Counted from the first letter of the stretch, positions 44,090-54,394 are shown. The stretch: 64,000 nucleotides of DNA from DAMCZI01 sp032095175 (GCA_032095175.1 DAMCZI010000001.1:124001-188000); one strand, 5' to 3'. The notes: generated from the letters alone by a model not told the origin. Made by a program: numbers and translations.

Positions 44090-45656
44090 GTGGACGGGGC
44101 ATTGTATGTTTATAGTTATGAGAAAATTGGAGATCTAAAAATATAATTTTCAGAAAGTAGCTTTATAGGTTTTGGATTTATTCTTAACGAAGCACCCAAT
44201 ATAGATGACATTGCAGAGATGGACGACTATTTTTATAACTGTATCGTGGATATCACTGTATTATCAATTGAAAGCGGATACTATAAATTGTTTATAGATC
44301 GCTATTTATATGTGTTGATGAACAAATTTAATAATATTAAGTTTTCAGTAGTCAGTGAGCATAAGAAGGCTCTACTTAATCGTTTTATGTATTTGTTTAG
44401 TGATATTAATGAGAAATTTTCCTTAGACATAATTGACGATGTTCAAATTACAGAGCCTATTGTATATGACAATCTCAATTATAGTGTTGAAAGTATTCCA
44501 TTGGTATTATATAACAAATCTATGCTGGACAATGGCATGGAAAAATATAAGGGTATATCAATAAGCTGCCTGTTTAGTGGAGTTGATTATTTAAATTATA
44601 AGTTTAACTCTGAGAGTATAAAATCGCTCTTAGAATCAGAAGAGCTTCAATATATTGATATTACCCCTATCATAGAATTGTTTAAATTAAGAAGTGACAT
44701 GGTATTAACTTTTGAGATTTTGCTTAGACAAATTTATATTCTAAAAAAAGAAATTAGCTTTTTGATTCATGATGAACAATTAGAAAATATCAAAAAGTAT
44801 TTACCATTTACATTTAAAATTGATGATGCACTTGCTATGAATGAAATCGATAAATCAGGCTTATATGATGGTGTTTTTAACATTAGCGAAATAAAACGAA
44901 TTGCAGATTTGATTAATGATAGCTTAAAGGGCCATGATGAGTTTAAAAAAGACTTTGAATTTAATTTAAAGAAATTTGTTTTTTTAAATTAAATTCAAAG
45001 AGCGTAAAATTTTTTCAATATTTCTAACAGGTGAATCTGGTATTGGTAAAACAGAATTTGCTAAAATGCTATCGGATATTATGTACCCAGAACAAGACTT
45101 AATAAAAATCAATTTTGGAAATTATTCTACAGAAGGTGTATTAAACAGCCTTATAGGCTCTCCACCTGGCTATATAGGTAGTACTGAAGGAGGAGAATTA
45201 ATAAATAAGATGAAGATTTCAAAATCTAAAATAGTTCTTATTGATGAATTTGAAAAGGCAACCCCAAGTGTTTTTCATTTCTTTTATGAATTATTGGAAG
45301 ATGGGCAATTTACTGACAGGCATGGTGTTGAACATAATTTAGATGGATATATTATCATATTCACTTCAAATATGACACGGAAAAAGTACATTGAGAATGT
45401 TCCAAACCCTTTAAAATCCAGATTTGATATGGTTTACTGCTTTGTTGAACTACCGCGTGACGAAAAAGAAAGGTTTATAATTGATATGGCTACAGATTTA
45501 ATTGATAAAATATTCAAAAGCACAGGTGTAAAAGTGGATATAAATTGTGTTCGATCAGAAATAAATACTCTCATTAAAAACGACAATCTTCGTAGCATTA
45601 AGAGAAAAATAGAAGATATTGTAATAGCTCAATACTATTCAAACATTAATCAATAA
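44090..45656 (+). pseudogene. disrupted Clp-type AAA ATPase gene
   Basis: Likely start GTG 44090 (VDGALYVYSYEKIGDLKI), then an in-frame TAA at 44144, an intact middle (FSESSFIGFGFILNEAPN through FEFNLKKFVFLN), and a frameshift near 44985 into KFKERKIFSIFLTGESGIGK. The C-terminal 200 residues are a Clp/HSP100 AAA domain: Walker A GESGIGKTE, pore-like GSPPGYIGS, Walker B IVLIDEFEKA, sensor IIIFTSNMT and arginine-finger region NPLKSRFD. With at least two lesions it is not expected to give a full protein. The intact ancestor was perhaps a 520-residue defence-related ATPase. Confidence 0.8.
44953..45000. repeat. perfect 18-bp inverted repeat at the frameshift
   Basis: CTTTGAATTTAATTTAAA (44953-44970) and its exact reverse complement (44983-45000) flank a 12-base loop. 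It sits exactly where the ATPase reading frame is lost. Confidence 0.85.
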
Positions 45657-46082
45657 AGGCTACGAACGATTTCCACGGTTATATGATTGATTACTAAACC
45701 CAACTTCGTATAATGTTTATAACCGACAAATCCTGTTGAGTTGTGAACTTCTCATTATCCATATAATTTGCAGTTGTATTACATAGCAAACTAGATGAAT
45801 TGCAATCGGTTAAAGAGAAAATTAAGTAGTAAATAAAATGAAAAAATAAATAGAGTGATAATTTGAAACATAGTAGATCTATTACTATAATGTAAGGGGG
45901 AATTTGTGACTTATAATATTCTGAACCTTATACATGGACAACCAAAATAATAAGAGATGATTTGATTAAATAATAGGAAATAAGCCAATGATATTAAAGG
46001 ATCATTGGCTTATGTTATAATTAAGCAATAAAGGAGTTGGCGTAAAATGGAAAGCTTAATATAGAAAAGGTAGGTGGAACTA
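45657..46082 (+). other. gap with remnants upstream of the Wadjet operon
   Basis: Contains a short reading fragment ending near 45828 (LHSKLDELQSVKEKIK then stop), the left flanking repeat with EPYTWTTKIIRDDLIK and stop (45923-45973), a perfect 12-bp palindrome TAAGCCAATGAT / ATCATTGGCTTA (45981-46012), and a possible 5-codon leader ATG (46047-46064). The promoter of jetDABC must lie here. Confidence 0.5.
45904..45963 (+). repeat. left direct repeat flanking the Wadjet cassette
   Basis: TTGTGAC plus, 18 bases on, TATACATGGACAACCAAAAT then AATAAGAGATGATT. The right copy is at 53970-54037. The core 33 bases differ at three positions. Confidence 0.75.
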
Positions 46083-47156
46083 ATGGACAGAGATTTATCT
46101 ACTAAGCTTAAGAAGCATATATTAGAAATTGGTGGGAGCACAATATCTTTACAAAAGATTTATGAGTTAATTTCAGATGTTTTTAAAATGAACATCAATG
46201 ACCTCACAGTCCAAAATTACAACATTTGTGTAGAATCCATTGAAGGGCTTTTATCAGAGGGAGTTATTACAACACGTGGAAGTAAGACAAATGGGAGAAA
46301 ATTGTCATTGAACTATAATATAAAAAGGGAAAAGATAGCGCTTAACGAGCAGGATAAAAGGCTTCTTATGTCACTAGACAAAATAAACACGGGATATTAT
46401 GTAAATAGGGCAAAGGAGTTTATGAATGACAAAGACATCCTTTTCAAAATCAATTCTTTTTTAAGACAATCCGATGTGGCTCCTCTCAGTTTGAATGAAC
46501 GCAGCTATGAGCTTTTTGGTGATGAAAAGGCAATTAAAAATCTTGATAAACGGACTCATGTTCAGGAAGTGCTTTACAGGATTAAGACAAATGATAGCAT
46601 CTTCAGATATATTGACAATGGAACTCCGTTATTGAGTTTTGTTTATCCGAACTTTTATGTGAAAGAATCAAGAAGGATTCTTATTGTCGAAAACCTTGAT
46701 ACTTATTGGAGTATCCACAGGGCTCTTTCCAGTGTGGCTCATAATATTGACATGCTTGTTTTCGGACAGGGCTATAGTGTTACGAGTAATCTAAAAGGCT
46801 GTATTCTATATGATATTAAAGATAAAGATAATATCAGCTACTATGGAGATTTGGACCTTGAAGGCATATATATTTTTCTAAAGTTAAAAACAGAATATCC
46901 AAGTCTTAACATAGAGCCAAACGTTATGTTCTATCGAATGATGCTTGAAGTAGCAAAAAAAAACGATCCAAGAAAAAGTAGTTCAGACAAACAGAAAGCT
47001 CTATCCAAAGATGAACTTGACTTGTTTCTTCTTTATTTTGACAACGAGAACGAGCGGGAGTTTATAACTGAAATATTGATGGACAGAAGATATATACCTC
47101 AAGAAGCAGTAAATTATTCTGTTCTTATAGAAAAGCTGAGAGGTGGGTATGAATGA
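46083..47156 (+). CDS. jetD: Wadjet protein JetD (TOPRIM nuclease subunit)
   Basis: 357 residues from ATG 46083, which has AGGTGG five bases upstream; a GTG at 46074 is in frame but badly spaced. N-terminal winged-helix-like region, then a TOPRIM domain with RRILIVENLDTYWS (catalytic Glu about residue 203) and SYYGDLDLEGIYIF (Asp pair about 256-258). JetD cuts circular DNA after the JetABC loop-extrusion motor has stalled, which eliminates plasmids and some phage genomes. Gene order jetD first differs from the jetABCD order in Bacillus cereus type I. The stop overlaps jetA (ATGA). Confidence 0.9.
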   Translation: MDRDLSTKLKKHILEIGGSTISLQKIYELISDVFKMNINDLTVQNYNICVESIEGLLSEGVITTRGSKTNGRKLSLNYNIKREKIALNEQDKRLLMSLDKINTGYYVNRAKEFMNDKDILFKINSFLRQSDVAPLSLNERSYELFGDEKAIKNLDKRTHVQEVLYRIKTNDSIFRYIDNGTPLLSFVYPNFYVKESRRILIVENLDTYWSIHRALSSVAHNIDMLVFGQGYSVTSNLKGCILYDIKDKDNISYYGDLDLEGIYIFLKLKTEYPSLNIEPNVMFYRMMLEVAKKNDPRKSSSDKQKALSKDELDLFLLYFDNENEREFITEILMDRRYIPQEAVNYSVLIEKLRGGYE

Positions 47157-48706
47157 ATAAGGATTATGTTAAGACAATGCAAAACACTATAAATGAATGT
47201 GATGCAAGAATGGCTTCCCTTAGAAAATTTGTACCTTTCTTTGAAGTAGATAGGCTCAATAGTACTTCACAGAAGTACAAGCGGTATGACATGGGCGTTA
47301 TATGTATGGCATTTATATCATTCATGTTCTACGAGGGAAAATTAAAAAGCAAAAACTTAACATTCGAAGAATTGGCTTTATTTCTAGGAGAAATTGTTGA
47401 AAACTTTTATGGTTATTGTATGGATAGTGACGAAATAAAAGAATTCACATCATACTGCATCGACAAGATGGGAAATGATGGGCTTGGTTATGATAGCAAC
47501 CATTATAGTCCTGTTGAAAAGAAAGTCTATGATAGAGGGGATACAGTTAGATACATTGAAAGCTCTTTCAATCAAAAGACTGAGGGATTCAACTATTTTC
47601 TAACTACCGAAGCAATAGATTTTTTCTTGCAAACCAAGGAGTTTGGAGAAGAGAGCAAAGTTACAATCCACCTCTTGCTGCTTAAGAAACTCATTGAAAA
47701 CAGTGAGTATGACAGTGCTCTCATATCCTTAAATAATGTATGTGCCGAGGTTATAAAACAAATCTCTTTGGTATCTGACCTCGAGAGCCTTCTATTATAT
47801 GGTGGTAAGTCAGGGTATGAGGCTTATACCAAATATATGGAATCGGCGAACAAACGCTTTATAGATGAGAAGGAGCTTTTTACAGAGACAGTGCACCAAA
47901 TTATAAATTTGAGGGAAGGTTATGCAGATAAGGTCAGCAAGGAAGAGCTTGGTGAGAAAGAGAAAAATGCGATGCGCTGCCTTGATATGATGGATACAGA
48001 ACTTAAAAGGGTTGTTGAGATTCATCAAAAACTTCTTGCTACAATAGTTATGCTAATGAAAAGAGCAGGTGAGATTCAACAGGGAAAGATGGCGAACCTA
48101 TTGAAAGTCAGTTTCAATTTCTCTACCTTTTTAGATTCAGTTGGGAAAAAGAATGATCCGAGTATTCTTGCTGGCATTGTCCTGCCACTTCTTAAAATGA
48201 ATATTAAAAAGTCCTTCCCACTGGAGAAGATAGAGGATATGTTTCTTCTGAATAATATTCCAGATGCAGAGGATACAGCAACGGAAATTATGGATAATCT
48301 AGAGGTAGAAGAAAGGGTTCTTTTTAAGGACGAGTTAAAAGAGAGAGTTATTGCAAACTATGTATATCTTATCGAAATAATATACTCACATCTCATAAAA
48401 AAAGACAGCATTGATATCAAATACCTTGTCGAAGCGGAGGATATAGATAAGAAGATTATCTTAAACCCTGATTTTGTAAGCTTCATTGTTGATATGAAAA
48501 GGAATAACAAAGTGGAGATTCTTGCAACAATGAAGAAGAGCGATGATCATCCCAACTTAGTTGAGGCGGCTATGGAAAGGTTCCGCCAGAGTAATGTAGG
48601 AAATAAACACGATAGAAGAAAGCTTGCTGTCAAAGTCCTAAGAAATGAATATGTTGAGATTTCTGATGGGTTTGAAATTACAAATGTCGAGTTCAGTTTA
48701 AATTGA
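47153..48706 (+). CDS. jetA: Wadjet protein JetA, type II (MukF-like kleisin)
   Basis: 517 residues, mostly helical, with the N-terminus ECDARMASLRKFVPFFEVDR and a long helical middle that match the DUF5716/JetA family of type II Wadjet. It should form the kleisin bridge between the two JetC heads and bind JetB. Start overlaps jetD by four bases, with AGAGGTGGG as ribosome site. The C-terminal winged-helix region ends EYVEISDGFEITNVEFSLN. Its stop is followed 15 bases later by the jetB start. Confidence 0.87.
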   Translation: MNKDYVKTMQNTINECDARMASLRKFVPFFEVDRLNSTSQKYKRYDMGVICMAFISFMFYEGKLKSKNLTFEELALFLGEIVENFYGYCMDSDEIKEFTSYCIDKMGNDGLGYDSNHYSPVEKKVYDRGDTVRYIESSFNQKTEGFNYFLTTEAIDFFLQTKEFGEESKVTIHLLLLKKLIENSEYDSALISLNNVCAEVIKQISLVSDLESLLLYGGKSGYEAYTKYMESANKRFIDEKELFTETVHQIINLREGYADKVSKEELGEKEKNAMRCLDMMDTELKRVVEIHQKLLATIVMLMKRAGEIQQGKMANLLKVSFNFSTFLDSVGKKNDPSILAGIVLPLLKMNIKKSFPLEKIEDMFLLNNIPDAEDTATEIMDNLEVEERVLFKDELKERVIANYVYLIEIIYSHLIKKDSIDIKYLVEAEDIDKKIILNPDFVSFIVDMKRNNKVEILATMKKSDDHPNLVEAAMERFRQSNVGNKHDRRKLAVKVLRNEYVEISDGFEITNVEFSLN

Positions 48707-48720
48707 TTGGGGTGAATATA

Positions 48721-49479
48721 TTGGATAGTAATATGAAAAAGGCTCTTGAAATATTCGCAATCCTTATCAAAGGGGAAAGTATCAATACAGTGCTAAACAA
48801 CGACTTATATAATGAATACAGATTGAATAGCAGTATTCAGATGGACCTTGAGGAAATAGTTAATGTATTTGACTTGAATCTATACAGTTACGATGAAGCA
48901 GGTCTGTTTGTATCAGCTGGAGTCGATAATAAGGTGTTTGGGTTTTCAAATGATGAACTTAAGAGCATTTTGAAGCTTAAAAGGAATGAACAGTTGTATC
49001 TATGTTACTTTATAATCTATTCAACAGTGATGTTTTTTTATATACAGAGCGGGTACAGAACAAATGTGAAGTATATTAAACCATCCCAAGTTGTTGATAA
49101 AGTTGAGGAAAAGCTGATGGCGATACAAAACAGGGATGATGAGGGGAGTTCTGATAAAAGCTTTAAAATCCTTTGCAAAATATGGAGAGTCCTTCCATTA
49201 TCAAATACTGCAAATAAGGATAAAATCAATGAAGAGGAGAATTCCTTTGAATCGAAAATCGGTTTTGTGAATAAGACCTTAAAGTTCATGGTTTCCAACA
49301 ATCTGTTATTCAGAAATAAAGACATGGGGGTATATATGCCAACTCCAAAATTAGATGCAGCAATTGACAGTTACTTTAATGAGAGGGATGTTAAGAACTC
49401 CCTGATGAAGCTTCTGTCAGATAATATGGAGAACGAAGATTCATTTCTAGAAGGAGGTATGCAAGATGCCGAGTATTAA
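48721..49479 (+). CDS. jetB: Wadjet protein JetB, type II (MukE-like, DUF6063)
   Basis: 252 residues from TTG 48721, preceded by GGGGTG at correct spacing; the earlier TTG at 48703 overlaps the jetA stop without a site. Two winged-helix-like halves, with SNMKKALEIFAILIKGE at the start and KTLKFMVSNNLLFRNKDMG in the second half, matching the DUF6063 family that forms the KITE (MukE-like) subunit of type II Wadjet. It ends 14 bases inside jetC, so translation is coupled. Confidence 0.85.
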   Translation: MDSNMKKALEIFAILIKGESINTVLNNDLYNEYRLNSSIQMDLEEIVNVFDLNLYSYDEAGLFVSAGVDNKVFGFSNDELKSILKLKRNEQLYLCYFIIYSTVMFFYIQSGYRTNVKYIKPSQVVDKVEEKLMAIQNRDDEGSSDKSFKILCKIWRVLPLSNTANKDKINEEENSFESKIGFVNKTLKFMVSNNLLFRNKDMGVYMPTPKLDAAIDSYFNERDVKNSLMKLLSDNMENEDSFLEGGMQDAEY

Positions 49480-52400
49480 CAGAATTAGAATCTGTAATGT
49501 GTATTACAATGATAGAAAAGATTTTTTTGATGATCTTATATTAAATGCATTTGGGGATGACATGCTTACAGAGATGTTTAATGGCGGGGGTAAGTCGCTG
49601 ATACTGCAGTGTATTGCTCAGACTGTGCTGCCAAATTCTATGATTCAGGAAGAATGGGAATTCAAGAAACTCTTTTCAAAGACAAATAACAACAATAATA
49701 TCCACATCATGGTTGAATGGAATCTTGATGAGGGAATGGAACATAAATACATGATTGCAGGATTCTGTGCCTACAGAGATGACAGTAGAAATGATGAATC
49801 GAATGACGATGAAAAAGGCGACAGAATCAAGAGTCCTTTGTACTACAACTATATTTGTATGTATGACGAATTAAATCAGTATGACATTGCCGGGTTTCCT
49901 CTAGTGCAAAGGGATACGGAAAACCGAATTGTTTCCAGAATGAGCCATAGTGACCTCCGTAAGTTTTTGCGAAATATAAAGACAGACAAATATTACACTG
50001 AGATTTTTGATAGTACAAGAGATTGCCATCAAAGGCTCTCTCAGTATTATATTAACCCAGTTGAATGGGATATCCTGAGGGAAGTGAATGCTGACGAAAA
50101 ATTTGTTGCAAAGGTGTTCAGGGAAAAGAAGACAGCAAAGGATTTTCTCTTGAAGTTTCTTGTTCCAAAGGTTGAAAAATGCTACTCAAACCAGATTTCT
50201 ACTGACTATCAGGATAATGAGGCCCTTGCGGACTCCCTTTTGAATCTTCGAACACAGCTTGATGAGTTGATTCAGAAGAAGGAGCAAATATCTGAGTATG
50301 ACTATTTCATTTCATTGGTACAGAGGCTTGTTCAATCACTCGAAAATATAAGACTTTCACAGGAGAAGAAGGAACAGCTTCATGTGAAGATTGGTAGTCA
50401 TGTGAATTATCTTGTGAATATGCAAAGAGAACTTGAACTGCAAAAGAAAAGCCTGAGCCAGGAGCATCAATCTCTGCAAAATGAAAAGAAGCGACTTTCA
50501 ATGTGTAAGGATTCTCTTGAACTTTTCAACAAGAGTCTTGAACTGCAAGGACTAAAGAAAATTGAAAGTGAGGCACTGAAGGTAAAGACAGAATTAGAGG
50601 GGAAAATAGAGTCAGAACTAGCTGTGATCAGAAGGATGAAGGCGGAAAACGCTTATTATCAGTATATTACAGCTAAATCGAAAATAGATGAGGAAAAGCA
50701 TAAGCTTGAGGATGTCGAAAAAAGCAATACTGAGCTTACCAGCAAGAGAAGATTTATTGGTGGCAAGATAAAAAGATACATAGAAAGAAAAATTGATGAA
50801 TATGATATTCTCGTTGAAAGCGAAAAGAAAAGTCAGAGCAAGATACTGGAAAGCATTAAAGCTGTGGAAAAAAATGTGATTAACTACAGTTCAAATGTAA
50901 AAGCTTGTGTAAGGACAATAGAAGAAAAAGAAAATCAAGCTAACAAAATACAAGATACAATTATCTCAGGAAAGTTCGAGGATATAGCAGGGTTTGCAAA
51001 ATCAGAAGATACAATCGAAAAACTGGTTTTAGAGGCTGATGAAGTGAAAAATGCCATAAATTCAAATGAAAAGACTCAGGATGAGATAAAAGATTCGTTA
51101 AAGAACCTCGAAATGCACCTAAAAATATCCAATAATGAACTTTCTCAAAAACAGAGTGACCTAAATACACTTAACAGAGAATATGAGAAGGTTCATCAGG
51201 AAACAAAGGATATAAAAGAACAGTGTGAAAAATACGAGAAGGTTAGTTTTATAGAACTTAAGTCATATCTTTTTGATGAACACAATAGAACAAATCTACG
51301 GATAGCTGAACTCGGTAAAGAAATAGATAGGATTGAGAAATATATAGAAAGTCTTTTGAACAATTCAATCAGAGTTAATTCCGATACATACGAAGTGCTT
51401 GAAATTCTTAAGACAAAGTTCAATAGTGCCGATCTTGGAATGGATTTTATAGAATCTTGTCCAACGGAAGAGAAAAAATATTTTCTCGATAAGAATTCAC
51501 TCTTGCCATATTCAATACTACTTAATGACAAGGATTTCAGTGCTGTTAAAATGGATGCTGGTATATTGAAAGATTACAATGGTGGAGCAATTCCTATTAT
51601 CAATATGGATAAGATTCACGATGTGGACATGTTCAAGTCAAACACAATATTCACCATCAGAGACACTGACTTTTTTGTCAATGAGGATAGAATCAAGGAG
51701 GAAAGAAAAAGACAAGAAAATCTTCTTTCTGACAAACAGTATGAGCAGGATGAGTTAAAGGATGCCTGCAAAGGAGTTTTAGAGGAATATGAAACAGTCC
51801 AGCAATTTTTGAGCAGATATAGTGAAAATTCAGATGAAGGGTTATGTCTTGAAATCGTTTGCATGAAAGAAGAAGTAGAAAACCTTACTTCGCATTGCAA
51901 TTTAATCAAAAGACAGATTGAGGAAACAAAACATAAGGAAGTGGCTTTGAATGATGAAATGAGAGGATTAAACGATGCTTTAGCAATTAAGAATCATTCG
52001 CTAAACTTGTTACGTGAATATCTTGAACTGTATCATGAAGAAAAAGACTTAAGGGAAGCAGTTCGAAATTTAGTTAAGGAAAAGGAATCAAATGAGAAAT
52101 TGCTTGAAGTTGAGAACAAAAATCTTGAAGAACTAAGGGTAGAAAACGGTAACATTGATAAGAGAATTAGAGAAACCTTGACTAATAAAGGAAGAACTGA
52201 ACTAGAATTTGAATCGTATGCTTTATTCGATGCTAATACTGATGGAAATATTTTAAGCGATAAAGAATATCAAGATTTATTGCCTGAATATAAATCAGTT
52301 AATACATTATTAGGTGGCCTAAAAACTACAATTGCAGACATTGAAGAGAGAATTGGTGGTTATTGCAATAACTGCGAAACAGCAGAAAGTAATGTAAAAA

Positions 52401-53917
52401 TAGAGAAACACACACTCAATGATTTTGGGTATATTAATCTATTTGGTTTCACTCAGCACAGCAGTGATAGTATCAATAATGTAGATAATAATACTGAGAA
52501 GTATAAAAAAGAACTGAAAGTGGCGAATGTGGATTTCGTTGAAAAAGAGGATAGAAGGAAAAAGTTACAGTGGAGAATTGACGACGATGAAAAATCATTC
52601 ATTGGCAGCTATGCAACACCAAGTGAAGTAGTAGCAAATCAGATAATATCTGAAAACGACAGCATCGATATAAATATAGTAATCAATGAGTATATTACAC
52701 TATTGCAAGAAAACGGGGCATCAATCGAATCAATGGAATCTCAAATGGACAAGACTAAAGAATTGTTAGAAAAGATTTCAGATGAGTTTTTCGAATTCAA
52801 GAGTCTTGTAGACAGTGAGCATATCAATATGCAAAAAATAACTGAAACAAAGGCAGCCGAGGAAACAAGTAGTCATATGAGAAGTGAACTCCAAATTATA
52901 ACGAACAATATTGAAAGATTCCAAAGGGAATATAACAAGATAATCAGAGATAGTGAAGAAAAGGTGGAAAGCACACACATTTATGCATTCCGTATTGCAA
53001 TAGAGGAGATTAAAAATATACCACAGAACTCATATGAGTTACAGGACAGGATTGATAGGCTTGCTGGAAATGGAAACACAGAACAGAGTAGTATGCTCGA
53101 TATGCTGTCGATTCAAAAGGAGCAGATAGCTGAGGATATCAAAAATCTTGAGAAACAGGAACGGAACTTTGTTGACTTATGTATTCAAAAATGCACCAAT
53201 ATATACAGAGATTTGAAGAAGCTTCAAAGCATATCCAGAATTGATTTCTTGGGACGAAAGCAAGATATTCTCGAAATCAACATAAAAAGGCTATCCGATG
53301 AAGAATGTATTGAAAAGATGAGAAATTACATCGAGCAGCTTATTGATAAAGGTAGAGAAGCAGCAAGCGACAAGGATAGAAGGACACTTATAGTAAATGG
53401 ACTAGCGACTGAAAGACTATTGCCACAGATTTTGGAAGGCCTCAGATATGATTCCGTTAAAGTGTACAAGATTGAAGATGTTTATAACGATAGTAAGAAC
53501 AGATTCCTTAACTGGCAGGAAGCGGTTGGCTCAAAGGGTCAGACGAATTCGATGTATATCTGTGTTTTAATTTGCGTCATGACATTTTTACGAAGACTGC
53601 AAACTGCTAATGCAAATAACAGTAAAATATTTCTAATGCTTGACAACCCTTTTGCAGGAACGTCAACTGAGGACTTGTGGGTAGGAATACTAGAGCTTAT
53701 CAAGCAAAACAATATTCAGTTCTTAAGTGTTGGTCATGAGGTAAAGGGTCAATTAGCAAACTGTTTTGCCACCAGGTACATTTTGGAAAAAGAGAGGAAA
53801 AGAGGTATTGAATATACAGTTGTAATTGATTTTGTATCAAAATATGATTTGAGAATGCTTGAGTATCATCCTCTCAATGGCAGGTATATGTCAGAACAAA
53901 TTAGTTTTGGCATTTAG
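49466..53917 (+). CDS. jetC: Wadjet protein JetC (SMC/MukB-like ATPase)
   Basis: 1483 residues. N-terminal half-ATPase has the Walker A MFNGGGKSLILQ (G40-S44). Two long coiled-coil arms (about 285-640 and 740-1230) flank a hinge with a non-coiled part around 650-740. The C-terminal head has a signature-like GSKGQTNSMYI (about 1350) and Walker B KIFLMLDNPFAGTST (D1393). This is the architecture of MukB/JetC. The dimer would extrude loops on circular DNA and hand it to JetD for cutting. Intact over its full length, which argues that the system is functional. Confidence 0.92.
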   Translation: MPSINRIRICNVYYNDRKDFFDDLILNAFGDDMLTEMFNGGGKSLILQCIAQTVLPNSMIQEEWEFKKLFSKTNNNNNIHIMVEWNLDEGMEHKYMIAGFCAYRDDSRNDESNDDEKGDRIKSPLYYNYICMYDELNQYDIAGFPLVQRDTENRIVSRMSHSDLRKFLRNIKTDKYYTEIFDSTRDCHQRLSQYYINPVEWDILREVNADEKFVAKVFREKKTAKDFLLKFLVPKVEKCYSNQISTDYQDNEALADSLLNLRTQLDELIQKKEQISEYDYFISLVQRLVQSLENIRLSQEKKEQLHVKIGSHVNYLVNMQRELELQKKSLSQEHQSLQNEKKRLSMCKDSLELFNKSLELQGLKKIESEALKVKTELEGKIESELAVIRRMKAENAYYQYITAKSKIDEEKHKLEDVEKSNTELTSKRRFIGGKIKRYIERKIDEYDILVESEKKSQSKILESIKAVEKNVINYSSNVKACVRTIEEKENQANKIQDTIISGKFEDIAGFAKSEDTIEKLVLEADEVKNAINSNEKTQDEIKDSLKNLEMHLKISNNELSQKQSDLNTLNREYEKVHQETKDIKEQCEKYEKVSFIELKSYLFDEHNRTNLRIAELGKEIDRIEKYIESLLNNSIRVNSDTYEVLEILKTKFNSADLGMDFIESCPTEEKKYFLDKNSLLPYSILLNDKDFSAVKMDAGILKDYNGGAIPIINMDKIHDVDMFKSNTIFTIRDTDFFVNEDRIKEERKRQENLLSDKQYEQDELKDACKGVLEEYETVQQFLSRYSENSDEGLCLEIVCMKEEVENLTSHCNLIKRQIEETKHKEVALNDEMRGLNDALAIKNHSLNLLREYLELYHEEKDLREAVRNLVKEKESNEKLLEVENKNLEELRVENGNIDKRIRETLTNKGRTELEFESYALFDANTDGNILSDKEYQDLLPEYKSVNTLLGGLKTTIADIEERIGGYCNNCETAESNVKIEKHTLNDFGYINLFGFTQHSSDSINNVDNNTEKYKKELKVANVDFVEKEDRRKKLQWRIDDDEKSFIGSYATPSEVVANQIISENDSIDINIVINEYITLLQENGASIESMESQMDKTKELLEKISDEFFEFKSLVDSEHINMQKITETKAAEETSSHMRSELQIITNNIERFQREYNKIIRDSEEKVESTHIYAFRIAIEEIKNIPQNSYELQDRIDRLAGNGNTEQSSMLDMLSIQKEQIAEDIKNLEKQERNFVDLCIQKCTNIYRDLKKLQSISRIDFLGRKQDILEINIKRLSDEECIEKMRNYIEQLIDKGREAASDKDRRTLIVNGLATERLLPQILEGLRYDSVKVYKIEDVYNDSKNRFLNWQEAVGSKGQTNSMYICVLICVMTFLRRLQTANANNSKIFLMLDNPFAGTSTEDLWVGILELIKQNNIQFLSVGHEVKGQLANCFATRYILEKERKRGIEYTVVIDFVSKYDLRMLEYHPLNGRYMSEQISFGI

Positions 53918-53969
53918 AATAATTTTGAAGGCGAATGTAAATTCGTCTTCTTTTCAGTCATAGGCTTGA

Positions 53970-54037
53970 TTGTGACGCTTTTATGATCGTTACAGAGAAC
54001 TGTATACATGGACTACCCAAATAATAAGAGATAATTG
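53970..54037 (+). repeat. right direct repeat flanking the Wadjet cassette
   Basis: TTGTGAC, then TATACATGGACTACCCAAAT and AATAAGAGATAATT. Pairs with 45904-45963. In one frame both copies encode YTWTTxIIRD, so they may be two remnants of the same coding sequence. Confidence 0.75.
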
Positions 54038-54063
54038 TAAGCGTAACAATAAACGTACCTTGA

Positions 54064-54327
54064 AAAAGAAAAAAGCCTCGGTTTAATAATGGTTATCAAA
54101 TAAACATCAAAGCGAAAAACACGTATAAATACGCTGATACCATCGAAAAATTCCCTTCATTTATACAAGAAATGATTGAAAAGGGATATGGCTGTGGAAT
54201 AAAAAGAGGGATAAGCGATCATTGTAATGGAGGCTGCCAAGGGTTTCGTTTTTCACTGGATGACTCAATCATTGATATAAGAAATGCTATCGAAACTTGG
54301 ATTGACGCGGAATTGTTATTTGTATAG
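54064..54327 (+). pseudogene. remnant of a Cys-containing conserved protein
   Basis: Open frame without a start: ends with FPSFIQEMIEKGYGCGIKRG, then CNGGCQGFRFSLDDSIIDI and IETWIDAELLFV and a stop. The C-N-G-G-C-x-G-F-R-x-x-L-D-D-S block is a pattern I associate with conserved clostridial proteins of unknown function. The 5' part has been replaced by the right Wadjet flanking repeat. Confidence 0.6.
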
Positions 54328-54394
54328 TATGAGATTAGTTCTCACCATGAAATCCACAAAAATCTAAAATTTGAATTTTCGTGGGTTAATATAA

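Noticed and set aside
44953..45000. Programmed ribosomal frameshift in the AAA ATPase
   Set aside because: A T-run and hairpin are present, but the upstream in-frame stop at 44144 and a broken neighbouring gene make decay far more likely.
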